NCBI GenBank assembly: GCA_003021005.1
Contig: PXRI01000017.1
Coordinates: 121,477-185,476, forward strand
Direction of reading: 5' to 3'
Length of the DNA stretch: 64,000 nt
Origin: Halobacteriales archaeon QS_1_69_70
GTDB lineage: Archaea; Halobacteriota; Halobacteria; Halobacteriales; Haloarculaceae
Part shown: piece after piece, positions 8,241 through 15,803 of the stretch
Numbering within the stretch: position 1 is the first letter of the stretch
Layout: each line of letters opens with the position of its first letter
Notes under the pieces: model-generated
Told to the model about the DNA's origin: nothing
Seen by the model: the letters and a program-made list of their open reading frames with translations, nothing else
The model's database searches: none
Made by a program: the position numbers and the translations under genes

Positions 8241-9379
8241 CTCCTGGACGGCGTCGGCGTCCGGGCCCCTCGCGCTTCGAGGTCGAACGCGACGGCGACG
8301 GCGCCCTCCTCGACGCCCCAGTAGGCGAACCGGTAACGGCCCGACCGAAGGTCCGGACAGACCTCGGCGTTCCCGTGGGCGGACGCCTCGATGATGCCCT
8401 CCTCGGAGAGCTCGATCGACCAGTCGAACCCTTCGCCCGGACCGTGGGCGACGGACTCGTCGGCGTAGCCGAATCCGTCGCCGGTGGTGACCCGAACGTC
8501 CTCCCAGCCGGCTTCGGTGTCGACCTGGAGGTTGTACCTGGCGCTGTTTCCGGTCTCGACCGGCTGTTCGGCGACGTTCGTCAGGCTGACGTTGAGCGTC
8601 TCGCCGTGGCCGTAGGTGAGGTTATCCACCCGGATCGCCAGTCGCGGGCTCCCCTCGCCTGGGTAGTCGCCCCACGCGAGGTTGGCCTCGTCGAACCGCT
8701 GGTCGTGCCGCTCCGCGCCGGGCGTCTCGCAAACCAGTGAGGGCACCGGCTCGGCGTCTGCCGCGGGGCGGACGTTGCCCGGGAGGTCCTCGGGCGCCGG
8801 CGACAGGGGGTCCTCGGCGGTCGCGGTGACCGTCGAGGCCCCGCCGCGACCGTCGGTGACCTCGACGGTGGCCTCGTCGGGTGGCTCGCCGTTGAACCGC
8901 GCCCGGAGTAGCGACGAGGGGAACGCCAGCGCCTGCCCGCAGTCGTCGGCGTCCGATGTCCGCACCGTGGCCTCGGCCGTGATGCCGCCGTCGCCCACCT
9001 CGACCGCCTCGATCTCGAGGGCGTCGTGGCACTGGTCCGGGCCGACGGACTCGACCAGCACCAGTCGTTCGCGGCCGTAGTCGACGTCCTCCAGGAACTC
9101 CAGTATCCGGTCGCGGCGGTCGTCCGGCAGCCGGTACTTCGTCAGCATCGCCCGCTGGCGGGCCGCCGAATCGACGAGCACGACGAATCCGCTGGCCTCG
9201 TCCCAGCCGACCGATCGCCGGACCGCAAAGCGGACGGTCTCGGCGTCCGTGACCCGCAACACCGACCGGGGCGGGCTCTCGGTCGGAACCCGGCCATTCT
9301 CACCGACGGGGCCGAGACAGCCCGCGAGCGCCCCGCCGACCCCCAGTACGCCGGCCCGGAGCGCAGCCCGTCTGTCCAT
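8237..9379 (-). CDS. Predicted secreted lipoprotein, function unknown
   Basis: 380 aa from ATG 9379 (a second ATG at 9385 adds two residues). It has a twin-arginine start MDRRAALRAG and the lipobox GALAGC with lipidation Cys21, as in haloarchaeal Tat lipoproteins. The mature part contains two beta-rich regions. The last about 110 residues (LAIRVDNLTYGHGETLNVSLTNVAEQPVETG...) look like an immunoglobulin-like fold. The frame is open further upstream, but that part lies in a dispersed GC-rich repeat and is not coding. It ends against the acetyltransferase gene on the other strand. Expected to be anchored on the outer face of the membrane. Confidence 0.75.
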   Translation of the reverse strand: MDRRAALRAGVLGVGGALAGCLGPVGENGRVPTESPPRSVLRVTDAETVRFAVRRSVGWDEASGFVVLVDSAARQRAMLTKYRLPDDRRDRILEFLEDVDYGRERLVLVESVGPDQCHDALEIEAVEVGDGGITAEATVRTSDADDCGQALAFPSSLLRARFNGEPPDEATVEVTDGRGGASTVTATAEDPLSPAPEDLPGNVRPAADAEPVPSLVCETPGAERHDQRFDEANLAWGDYPGEGSPRLAIRVDNLTYGHGETLNVSLTNVAEQPVETGNSARYNLQVDTEAGWEDVRVTTGDGFGYADESVAHGPGEGFDWSIELSEEGIIEASAHGNAEVCPDLRSGRYRFAYWGVEEGAVAVAFDLEARGARTPTPSRS

Positions 9380-9433
9380 CGCCATGTCGTTGGGAATCGG
9401 TTGGCCGGGTGAAAGGAGTTGCGTCCCGGGCGG

Positions 9434-9487
9434 CGCGAGCCGCGCGGCCGACCGGAGGGAGGCCGCGGAACGAGCGAGCGGGAGGAG
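9434..9487 (-). repeat. Dispersed GC-rich repeat, copy 1
   Basis: 54 bp that match, in inverted orientation, 13137-13190 with a single mismatch. The core contains GGAGGGAGGCCGCGGAACGA followed by GCGAGCGGGAGGAG. Relatives are found at 13206-13247 and 48954-48995 (another section of the family) and inside nadB at 50362-50412. The copy sits just upstream of the lipoprotein start, between two minus-strand genes. No transposase accompanies it. Confidence 0.85.
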
Positions 9488-9619
9488 GGAGCGACGCGAC
9501 CGACGACACGCGAGCCGCGAGCGAACCAACCCGCGAGACCATTCGGGGGCTGCCAGCACTGGAGACCGCGGTACGTGCGAACGGTGCGCAGACGGCCTCG
9601 CCGTCTCCGAGCGAGACGA

Positions 9620-9910
9620 CTACCCGGCCCCGCAGCCGCCGCTGACCGGCGGGAACAGCGCCAGTTCGTCGCCCTCCTCCAGGACCGTGTCGTAGCCGTC
9701 GTCCGTCACGAAGGGGTCGTGATCGTTCCTGAGCACGCGGATGTGGTCCCGGATCTCGCCTTCGTCGTCCAGCACCTCGGCCTCGAGTTCGGGGTGGGCA
9801 TCGAGCAGCTGATCGAAGGCGGTCTCGAAGGTGTCGCCCGGCCCGGCCTCGACGGTGACCTGCCGTGTCCCGGCGGCCTCGGCCAGGTTGGCGAACAGGC
9901 GCCAGTCCAT
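9620..9910 (-). CDS. MoaD/ThiS-family small archaeal modifier protein (SAMP1-like)
   Basis: 96 aa with a beta-grasp ubiquitin fold: MDWRLFANLAEAAGTRQVTV, then the helix TFETAFDQLLDAHPELEAEV, DHIRVLRNDHDPF, and EEGDELALFPPVSGG. SAMP1/MoaD proteins act as sulfur carriers for molybdopterin or tRNA thiolation and as protein modifiers through a C-terminal Gly-Gly. Here the diglycine is followed by four extra residues, Cys-Gly-Ala-Gly, before the stop. The protein would therefore need trimming before activation by an E1-like enzyme. The start at 9910 matches the family's MxWxLF opening. It stands alone, next to a low-GC islet. Confidence 0.85.
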   Translation of the reverse strand: MDWRLFANLAEAAGTRQVTVEAGPGDTFETAFDQLLDAHPELEAEVLDDEGEIRDHIRVLRNDHDPFVTDDGYDTVLEEGDELALFPPVSGGCGAG

Positions 9911-10173
9911 GCGTCCCGGTCCGGCTGGCGGTGCCTTCAGGCTGTCGACGGGCAACCGGGCGGGTCCCATCGGCTGCGCCCAGCTCAGGTCGCCCTCTCG
10001 CCACCCAGCCGGTCCCTGAAGCCCCGGAAAACGGCCCGGTCGGAAACAAAGCCATTTATTTCGACATCCACGACGTCAGGCAAGCTATCACAGAGGCTTC
10101 GACCGCTGTCAGCAGAGCGATGGCAACATGTTGACCACAACTCCCAATCTGGTTGCAACAGTATTGGGTTGAT

Positions 10174-10596
10174 ATGCGGACGCCCGAGGACACACTCACC
10201 CAACTGTATGAAGACGTCTGGAACGGCTCGAACCCAGACACAGCGAACGAATTAGTGCACGAAGCGTACCAGATTCACGACCGCGAACTGGCAGCCGAGA
10301 TGCAGGGTCCTGCTTTGTACAGAGCACTGGCAAGCGGAACACGAGACATCTTTCCGGACATGACGGTCACGATCGACGACCTGATCGCTGCTGATACAAA
10401 GGTCGCACTGCGATGGACGATGACAGGCACTCACGAGGGCGGGTCGATGTTCGGTGTCGAACCGACAGGACGAGAAGTCCAACTCACGGCGATCGAGATC
10501 AATCGCTTCGAGAACGGGAAACTCATCGAGACGTGGACCCAAAGCGACCAACTCGGACTCCTACATCAGCTGGATGGCGATCTGGAGAGTAGCTGA
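10174..10596 (+). CDS. SnoaL-like / ester cyclase-type protein
   Basis: 140 aa from ATG 10174 (a TTG 21 nt upstream is in frame but less likely). It has the NTF2-like fold of the SnoaL/ester cyclase family: VWNGSNPDTANELVHEAYQIH, FPDMTVTIDDLIAADTKVALRWTMTGTHEG, a GREVQLTAIEINRFENGKLIETW strand pair and a final LGLLHQL. Members include polyketide cyclases, but many are of unknown activity. GC content and codon use (ATA, TTA, CTG mix) are clearly lower in GC than both neighbours, which suggests acquisition. It forms a pair with the regulator starting 16 bp downstream. Confidence 0.8.
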   Translation: MRTPEDTLTQLYEDVWNGSNPDTANELVHEAYQIHDRELAAEMQGPALYRALASGTRDIFPDMTVTIDDLIAADTKVALRWTMTGTHEGGSMFGVEPTGREVQLTAIEINRFENGKLIETWTQSDQLGLLHQLDGDLESS

Positions 10597-10612
10597 CCAC
10601 CGCAACTGATCC

Positions 10613-11230
10613 ATGCCACTGGCGACACTGAAGATCAAGTCCAATGAGGCACTCGTTGCCCTGTCAGAGCGCCATCCCGAGACCGAGTTCAGCGTGCTGG
10701 GTGCATGGCCGACTGATGACAAACTCAGGGCGCTCGTCGAATCCACTATTCCGTTGCCATCGCTCGAAGAAACGGTTTCAGCGATCCCCTCGCTCACCGA
10801 CGTCGAAATCAGACATTCGACAGCCGATACAACGCTCTTCGAGGTGAGTACGCCAACGCCCCCGCCGCACGGAGCAATGGCGGAGTCCGGAATCGTTCCC
10901 TCGTTTCCGTTACGACTGGAAAACGGGTGGTTCGTCGGGGATATTACGGCCTCGCGGGAGCAACTCTCGGCGTTTCGTGAGGAACTGGAAGCTGGCGAGA
11001 TCGAGTACCAGCTCGTCCAGATTTCCGGGATGGACGGAGCGAGTGATCCGCTTACTGCCCGGCAACAGGAAATCGTCGAACTGGCAGTCGAAGCCGGATA
11101 CTATGACTCACCCCGCCGGTGTACGTTGAGCGACCTAGCTGATTGTCTGGACGTGAACAAATCTGTCGTCAGCCGAATCCTCCAGCGGGCAGAGGGACAC
11201 ATCATCTCCGCGTACTGTTCTTCGGAATGA
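10613..11230 (+). CDS. Bacterio-opsin activator-type HTH transcriptional regulator
   Basis: 205 aa. The C-terminal 55 residues form the HTH_10 (Bat-type) domain: PLTARQQEIVELAVEAGYYDSPRR, then CTLSDLADCLDVNKSVVSRILQRAE as helix-turn-helix. The N-terminal part is a less conserved sensor region (MPLATLKIKSNEALVALSERHPE...). Haloarchaea carry many such regulators. It follows the SnoaL-like gene by 16 bp, in the same low-GC islet, so the two probably moved together and the regulator may control its partner. Signal unknown. Confidence 0.85.
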   Translation: MPLATLKIKSNEALVALSERHPETEFSVLGAWPTDDKLRALVESTIPLPSLEETVSAIPSLTDVEIRHSTADTTLFEVSTPTPPPHGAMAESGIVPSFPLRLENGWFVGDITASREQLSAFREELEAGEIEYQLVQISGMDGASDPLTARQQEIVELAVEAGYYDSPRRCTLSDLADCLDVNKSVVSRILQRAEGHIISAYCSSE

Positions 11231-11464
11231 ACTCACGCTCTATGTCTTTATCGCCGCTTCTGACAGATGGTTGGTAGATAGTAATCGGCCGTGCGAAATG
11301 GAACGTGCTAGTCGTGCACGAGAGGGTAGTCTATGATTGGTCACTTCAGCCAACGTGTCCATGACCGCTAGCGAGCCGAGTGTTTTCGAAGTGATTTCGG
11401 GTACTCCCAATGTCGACCCGCTCGTGACGTAACCCTTACCGAAGTAGCATCACTAGAAGGTCCA

Positions 11465-12979
11465 ATGGGCGAGGTCTTCGAACTGCGCGACGCCGACGGG
11501 CTCGGCCGACTCGGCGAACTCGAGGTCCCGCGGGCCGGCGTGACCCTCGAGACGCCGGCGCTTCTGCCCGTCGTCAACCCCCACATCCGGACCGTCGAGC
11601 CGGCGACGCTCGAGTCAGATTTCGGCGCAGACGCCCTCATCACGAACGGCTACGTCATCCACGGGAGCGACGAGTACCGCGAGCGAGCCATCGAGGAGGG
11701 CATCCACGAGATGCTGGAGTTTTCGGGCGCCGTCGTGACGGACTCGGGGTCGTTCCAGCTGTCGGAGTACGGCGAGATCACGGTGGGCAACGAGGAGATC
11801 CTCCGGTTCCAGCACGAGATCGGCGCGGACGTCGGCACTCCGATCGACGTCCCGACGCCGCCGGACGCCGACCGCGAGCAGGCCGAGCGCGACCTGGCGA
11901 CCACCCAGGAGCGCCTCGAGGCCGCCGAGGCGGTCGACGTCGGCGACATGCTCGTCAACGCGCCGGTACAGGGCTCGACGCACCCCGACCTCCGGGAGGC
12001 GGCCGCCGAGCACGCCTACGGGACCGGCCTCGACGTCTTCCCCGTCGGCGGGATGGTCCCGCTGTTGAACGGCTACCGGTACGGCGACGTGATCGAGGTG
12101 GTGCTCGCGGCCACGCGCGGGCTCGGCGCCGACGCGCCCGTCCACCTGTTCGGCGCGGGCCACCCGATGACGTTCGCACTCGCCGTGGCCGCGGGCTGTG
12201 ACCTCTTCGACTCGGCCGCCTACGCGCTGTACGCCCGCGACGACCGCTACCTCACCGTCGCCGGCACCCACGCACTGGACGACCTCGAGTACCTACTGTG
12301 TGCGTGCCCGGTCTGTACTGACCACACGCCCGCCGGACTTCGGGCACTGGCCGACCGGCCGCGGGAGCGGCGGCTGGCCGAACACAACCTCCACGTCAGC
12401 TACGCGGAACTCCGCACCGTGAAGCAGGCGGTCCGGTCCGGGACGCTCCTCGAACTGGTCGAGCGGCGCTGCCGCGGCCACCCCGCGATGGTGGACGGCT
12501 ACGAGGCGCTGCTCGACGCCGCCGCCCGGCTCGAGGCGGCCGACCCGGTCTCGAAGGGGACCTTCTTCCACCTCTCGTCGACCGGCGCGCGACGCCCGGA
12601 GGTCCGGCGCCACCACGACCGGCTCGACCGCCTCCCGGTGGACGGCGACGCCGTCCTCCTCTCGGAGGGCGGCGACAACGCCCGATTCGACGAGACCTGG
12701 CGGCTCGAGCCACCGTTCGGCCCGTACCCGCCGGCGCTGTCGGACAGCTACCCGTTCACCGCCGAGCGCCCGGCGCGACTGGACACCGCCGCCTACGAGG
12801 CGGCCGCGGTCGGCGTCCGCCGGCTGGTCGAGGCGAACCTCGGCGTCTCGTTCACCGTCGCCCACCGGGACTGGCCGGAGACCGCGCTCCGTCAGCTCCC
12901 CGATGGCGTCGAGACGCTCGCACTCGGACCGGACAGCGACCCCCCGGACGCCGAGGGGGAGTCGGACCCAGAGGGGTGA
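11465..12979 (+). CDS. tgtA: Archaeosine tRNA-guanine(15) transglycosylase
   Basis: 504 aa. It exchanges guanine-15 of the tRNA D-loop for preQ0, the first tRNA step of archaeosine synthesis. Visible residues: Asp93 in VTDSGSFQ (acid/base), Asp249 in [11 protein letters not shown] (nucleophile position of the archaeal enzyme), and a zinc site of Cys279, Cys281, Cys284 plus a His at about 307-310. The catalytic barrel covers 1-350. The remainder is the shortened C-terminal region found when the PUA-bearing partner, ArcS, is a separate protein, as here (23428-25533). The start follows a 234-bp low-GC gap. Confidence 0.95.
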   Translation: MGEVFELRDADGLGRLGELEVPRAGVTLETPALLPVVNPHIRTVEPATLESDFGADALITNGYVIHGSDEYRERAIEEGIHEMLEFSGAVVTDSGSFQLSEYGEITVGNEEILRFQHEIGADVGTPIDVPTPPDADREQAERDLATTQERLEAAEAVDVGDMLVNAPVQGSTHPDLREAAAEHAYGTGLDVFPVGGMVPLLNGYRYGDVIEVVLAATRGLGADAPVHLFGAGHPMTFALAVAAGCDLFDSAAYALYARDDRYLTVAGTHALDDLEYLLCACPVCTDHTPAGLRALADRPRERRLAEHNLHVSYAELRTVKQAVRSGTLLELVERRCRGHPAMVDGYEALLDAAARLEAADPVSKGTFFHLSSTGARRPEVRRHHDRLDRLPVDGDAVLLSEGGDNARFDETWRLEPPFGPYPPALSDSYPFTAERPARLDTAAYEAAAVGVRRLVEANLGVSFTVAHRDWPETALRQLPDGVETLALGPDSDPPDAEGESDPEG

Positions 12980-13386
12980 CCGGACGAGGACGCCGCTCAC
13001 AGCTCGCGGCTCACTTCGCTCTGCCGAGCCCTCGCTCGCTTCGCTCGCGAGGACGCCGTTCGCTCATCCGGCGGCGCTAACACTGGCTCGCGGGTCACTT
13101 CGCTCGCGGCTCGCGTGTTGTCGTTCCCGCTGGTCACTCCTCCCGCTCGCTCGTTCCGCGGCCTCCCTCCGGTCGGCCGGGCGGCTCGCGGGTCGCGTCG
13201 CTCCCCGCTCGCTCATCCGGCGGCGCTCCCTCCGGTCGCGCCGCCCGGGTCGCGCCGCCCGGCTCGCGTGTCGTCCCTTCCTCCGGTCAGTCCTCCCGCT
13301 CGCTCATTCGGCGGCGGACTCGCTCCGCTCGCCCGCCGCCCCTCCCATAGAAACGCCTTTCCGGGCCGCCCGATTCGGCTCCGACA
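12980..13386. repeat. Repeat-dense intergenic region (dispersed GC-rich family)
   Basis: About 400 bp without a believable gene. It is almost wholly made of short recurring words such as CGCTCGCTCATTCGGCGGCG, CTTCGCTCGC and CTCCCTCCGGTCG. Two sections can be matched elsewhere: 13137-13190 to 9434-9487 (53 of 54 bp, inverted), and 13206-13247 to 48954-48995 (38 of 42 bp, direct). Long Arg/Ser/Leu-rich frames arise here from composition and are not genes. The last about 40 bp (CATAGAAACG and after) probably hold the purC promoter. Confidence 0.75.
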
Positions 13387-14406
13387 ATGACGAGCGTCAA
13401 GGAGTTCCGCGTCACGGAGCCGGCGACGCCGGACGCGCTCGGCCGCGGGGCGTTCGTCTTCACCGACGACTACTCCGTCTTCGACTGGGGGAAGATGCCG
13501 GACGCCATCCCCACCAAGGGCGCGTCGCTGTGTGCGATGGGCGCCGCGAACTTCGAGCGGCTCGAGGCCGCCGGCGTGCCGACACACTACCGGGGCGTGG
13601 TCGCCGCCGGAGAGGTCGTGCCGCTCGCCGAGGCGGCCTCGCCGCCACGCGAGATGGCGATCGACCTCACGCGCGTCCCGGACCTGCCACACCGGGGTCG
13701 CGCCTACGACTACGACGCCTTCCACGACGCGGCCGGCGACACCTACCTGGTCCCGCTGGAGGTCGTCTTCCGGAACACGGTCCCCGTCGGCTCCTCGCTC
13801 AGGGGGCGGGCCGACCCCGCCGAGTTCGACCTCGCGTACGACACCTGGCCCGACGAGCCGGTGAAGCTCCCGGCGCCGGTCGTCGAGTTCTCCACGAAGT
13901 TCGAGGAGTCCGACCGGTACCTCTCCCGGGCGGAGGCCGACGCCATCGCGGGCGCCGCCCACGTCGACGACCTGGAGCGGGTCGCCCGCGCGGTCAACGA
14001 CATCGTAACCGAGACGGCCGCCGAGGCCGGACTGGTCCACGAGGACGGGAAGATCGAGTGTCTCTACGCCGACGGCGAGGTCCGGGTCGCCGACGTCGTC
14101 GGGACGTTCGACGAGAACCGCTTCGCCGTCGAGGGCCAGGAGCTCTCGAAGGAGGTCCTCCGGCAGTACCACCGCCGCACCCAGCCGGGGTGGGTCGAGG
14201 CGATCGAGGACGCGAAGGCCGACGCGACGGCGCAGGACGTCGCCGATTGGCGGGCGCTCTGCGATCGGGAGCCGGAGCCGCTTGCCGACCACGTCATCGA
14301 CGCCGTCCGCGACATGTACGCCGCCGGCGCGAACGCCTACACCGGTCGGGCGCTATTCGACGCGCCGCCGCTGTCGCGAGCCGTCGAGACCATCCGTTCG
14401 CTGTAG
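13387..14406 (+). CDS. purC: Phosphoribosylaminoimidazole-succinocarboxamide synthase
   Basis: 339 aa. SAICAR synthetase joins CAIR with aspartate using ATP in purine synthesis. Family features: FVFTDDYSVFDWGKMPDAIPTKGASL at about 24-49 (phosphate and nucleotide binding), PLEVVFRNTVPVGSS (the EVxxRN motif) around 122-136, then FSTKFEESDRYLS and DGKIECLYADGEVRVADVVGT with EENR-like FDENRF. Length is normal for haloarchaea. It is followed, after a 324-bp gap with an operator-like palindrome, by purS and purQ. Confidence 0.95.
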   Translation: MTSVKEFRVTEPATPDALGRGAFVFTDDYSVFDWGKMPDAIPTKGASLCAMGAANFERLEAAGVPTHYRGVVAAGEVVPLAEAASPPREMAIDLTRVPDLPHRGRAYDYDAFHDAAGDTYLVPLEVVFRNTVPVGSSLRGRADPAEFDLAYDTWPDEPVKLPAPVVEFSTKFEESDRYLSRAEADAIAGAAHVDDLERVARAVNDIVTETAAEAGLVHEDGKIECLYADGEVRVADVVGTFDENRFAVEGQELSKEVLRQYHRRTQPGWVEAIEDAKADATAQDVADWRALCDREPEPLADHVIDAVRDMYAAGANAYTGRALFDAPPLSRAVETIRSL

Positions 14407-14730
14407 CGCCGCCGGTCGTCGCGGAACGTGTGCTCGTCGGACCGGCGTCACAGGCGACGCGCCGCTCCGCGACGGGCTGGCCACGCGGCCGGAAGGGACA
14501 GACGGGGTGGCAGCGGGTGCTCGCCCCGGCGATGCCCACCGCGGCCGGGGCGGTCGGCGACGGCACGGAACTCCCGACACCCACGCCATCGGTTTAGGCG
14601 TGCCTAAAACACTAAAAGGTGTCGACGCCGGTCGGCCACAGGCCGAGGAGTCGACCCAGGACCATACCTCCAGGCCGGACTCACCCCCAACAACACAACC
14701 GTTTTCACGCCCGACCACGGCCCGTCGGAC
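14407..14730. other. Intergenic region purC-purS
   Basis: 324 bp without a supported gene. The first half is GC-rich and featureless. The second half changes to a lower-GC stretch with a 16-bp palindrome (14593-14608), an adjacent AT-rich ACTAAAAGG box (14611-14619) that could be a TATA element, and a run of CA-rich sequence up to purS. The promoter so formed would start a transcript about 100 nt before purS. Confidence 0.6.
14593..14608. promoter_or_regulatory. Palindromic operator candidate (DtxR/SirR-like) with TATA box
   Basis: TTTAGGCGTGCCTAAA is a palindrome with perfect 7-bp arms around GT. The AGGC...GCCT core resembles sites of DtxR-family metal-dependent repressors, which in haloarchaea control iron-uptake genes. 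A TATA-like ACTAAAAGG begins two bases after it. No iron gene follows: the next gene is purS, 122 bp downstream. Binding-site identity is inferred from the motif alone. Confidence 0.5.
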
Positions 14731-14982
14731 ATGAGCGCCTACACCGCGACCGTCACCGTCCGGCCGAAGCGGGGCGTCCTCGACCCGGAGGCCGAGACGA
14801 CCCAGCGGGCCCTCGAACGGCTCGGGTTCGACCTGGCGGACCTCCGGTCGGCGGACCGCTTCGAGGTGGACCTGGACGCCGCCGACGCCGCGGCCGCCCG
14901 GGCGCGGGCGACCGAGATGGCCGAGCGGCTGCTCGCGAACCCGACCATCCACGACTACGACGTCGAGGTCGGCGAGGCGTAG
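14731..14982 (+). CDS. purS: Phosphoribosylformylglycinamidine synthase subunit PurS
   Basis: 83 aa, typical PurS size. It opens with a beta strand MSAYTATVTVRPKRGVLDPE, continues with the helix ETTQRALERLGF and DLRSADRFEVDLDA, and ends NPTIHDYDVEV. PurS links PurL and PurQ in the three-part FGAM synthase and helps ammonia transfer. purQ starts 112 bp downstream; purL is not in the window. The gap to purQ contains a tandem duplication of the purQ leader. Confidence 0.93.
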   Translation: MSAYTATVTVRPKRGVLDPEAETTQRALERLGFDLADLRSADRFEVDLDAADAAAARARATEMAERLLANPTIHDYDVEVGEA

Positions 14983-15002
14983 ATGCCCGTCGCTACGCGC
15001 GT

Positions 15003-15110
15003 GACGGCAACGCTCGGTTCGCATACGAGGTGCTCACTATGACCGTTGCCGTCCCCTTGACGGCGCCGCTCGGTTCGCACACGAGGTGCTCACTGTGACC
15101 GTTGCCGTCA
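15003..15110 (+). repeat. Tandem duplication of the purQ leader and start codon, 56-bp period
   Basis: The segment from 15003 recurs from 15059 with offset 56 bp. About 47 of 51 aligned bases agree. Both copies include the sequence GCTCGGTTCGCA, an ACGAGGTGCTCACT block and a start-like ATGACCGTTGCCGTC (first copy) or GTGACCGTTGCCGTC (second copy, the real purQ start). Because 56 is not a multiple of three, the first copy is out of frame with purQ. Confidence 0.9.
15039..15098 (+). other. Mini-ORF in purQ leader made by the tandem duplication
   Basis: An ATG in the first repeat copy opens a 19-codon frame (MTVAVPLTAPLGSHTRCSL). Its TGA stop (15096-15098) overlaps the purQ GTG start (15095-15097) in the form GTGA. 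This is the classic arrangement for translational coupling. Whether it is translated is unknown, and it may simply be a by-product of duplication. Confidence 0.55.
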
Positions 15111-15769
15111 TCCGCTTCGGCGGCTCGAACTGCGACCGCGACGCCCGGCGTGCGCTCGACCACCTCGGCGTCGACGCCGAGATCGTCTGGCACGCCGAGG
15201 GGCTGCCGGCCGACACCACGGGCGTCGTCCTCCCCGGCGGGTTCTCCTATGGCGACTACCTCCGCGCCGGCGCGATGGCCGCCCACGCCCCCATCCTGGA
15301 GGAGGTTCGCGAGGCGGCCGGCGAGGGCACGCCCGTGCTCGGCATCTGCAACGGCGCCCAGATCGGCGGCGAGGCCGGGCTGACGCCCGGCGCGTTCACC
15401 ACCAACGAGAGCGCCCGCTTCCAGTGCGAGCCGGTCCACATCCGGGTCGAGAACGCCGCCACGCCCTGGACGGCCGCCTACGACGAGGGCGAGGTCATCG
15501 AGGTCCCCATCGCCCACGGCGAGGGCCGGTTCGAGATCGCCGACGAGCGCCTCCAGCAGCTTGAGGAGACCGACCGGGTGCTGTTCCGGTACTGCGAGCC
15601 GGACGGGGAGGTCACGGCGGCCGCCGACCCGAACGGCTCGACGGACAACGTCGCCGGCGTGCTCGGGACCGACGACCACGTCGCCGTCCTCATGCCGCAC
15701 CCCGAGCGGGCGACGCTGCCGGACCTCGGCGCCACGGACGGCCAGGGCGTGCTGCGGGCGTTCGGCTGA
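15095..15769 (+). CDS. purQ: Phosphoribosylformylglycinamidine synthase subunit PurQ
   Basis: 224 aa from the GTG at 15095, the position where relatives read MTVAVIRFGGSNCDRD. This is a class I glutamine amidotransferase: oxyanion strand LPGGFSYGDYLRAGAMA, nucleophile Cys in VLGICNGAQIG (about residue 87), and catalytic His/Glu in VLMPHPERAT near the C-terminus. It supplies ammonia to PurL for FGAM synthesis. An in-frame GTG at 15086 would add three residues. The leader carries a 56-bp tandem duplication with a mini-ORF that could influence initiation. Confidence 0.95.
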   Translation: MTVAVIRFGGSNCDRDARRALDHLGVDAEIVWHAEGLPADTTGVVLPGGFSYGDYLRAGAMAAHAPILEEVREAAGEGTPVLGICNGAQIGGEAGLTPGAFTTNESARFQCEPVHIRVENAATPWTAAYDEGEVIEVPIAHGEGRFEIADERLQQLEETDRVLFRYCEPDGEVTAAADPNGSTDNVAGVLGTDDHVAVLMPHPERATLPDLGATDGQGVLRAFG

Positions 15770-15803
15770 CGGATTACCGAACCGCTCTCACCGCGTGTGG
15801 CTC

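Noticed and set aside
10153..10173. TTG start for the SnoaL-like gene
   Set aside because: The ATG 21 nt downstream gives the usual N-terminal helix; the TTG adds residues without similarity.
12903..13386. Arg/Ser/Leu-rich frame between tgtA and purC
   Set aside because: Made by the dispersed GC-rich repeat; similar peptide strings appear at the other repeat copies in unrelated contexts.
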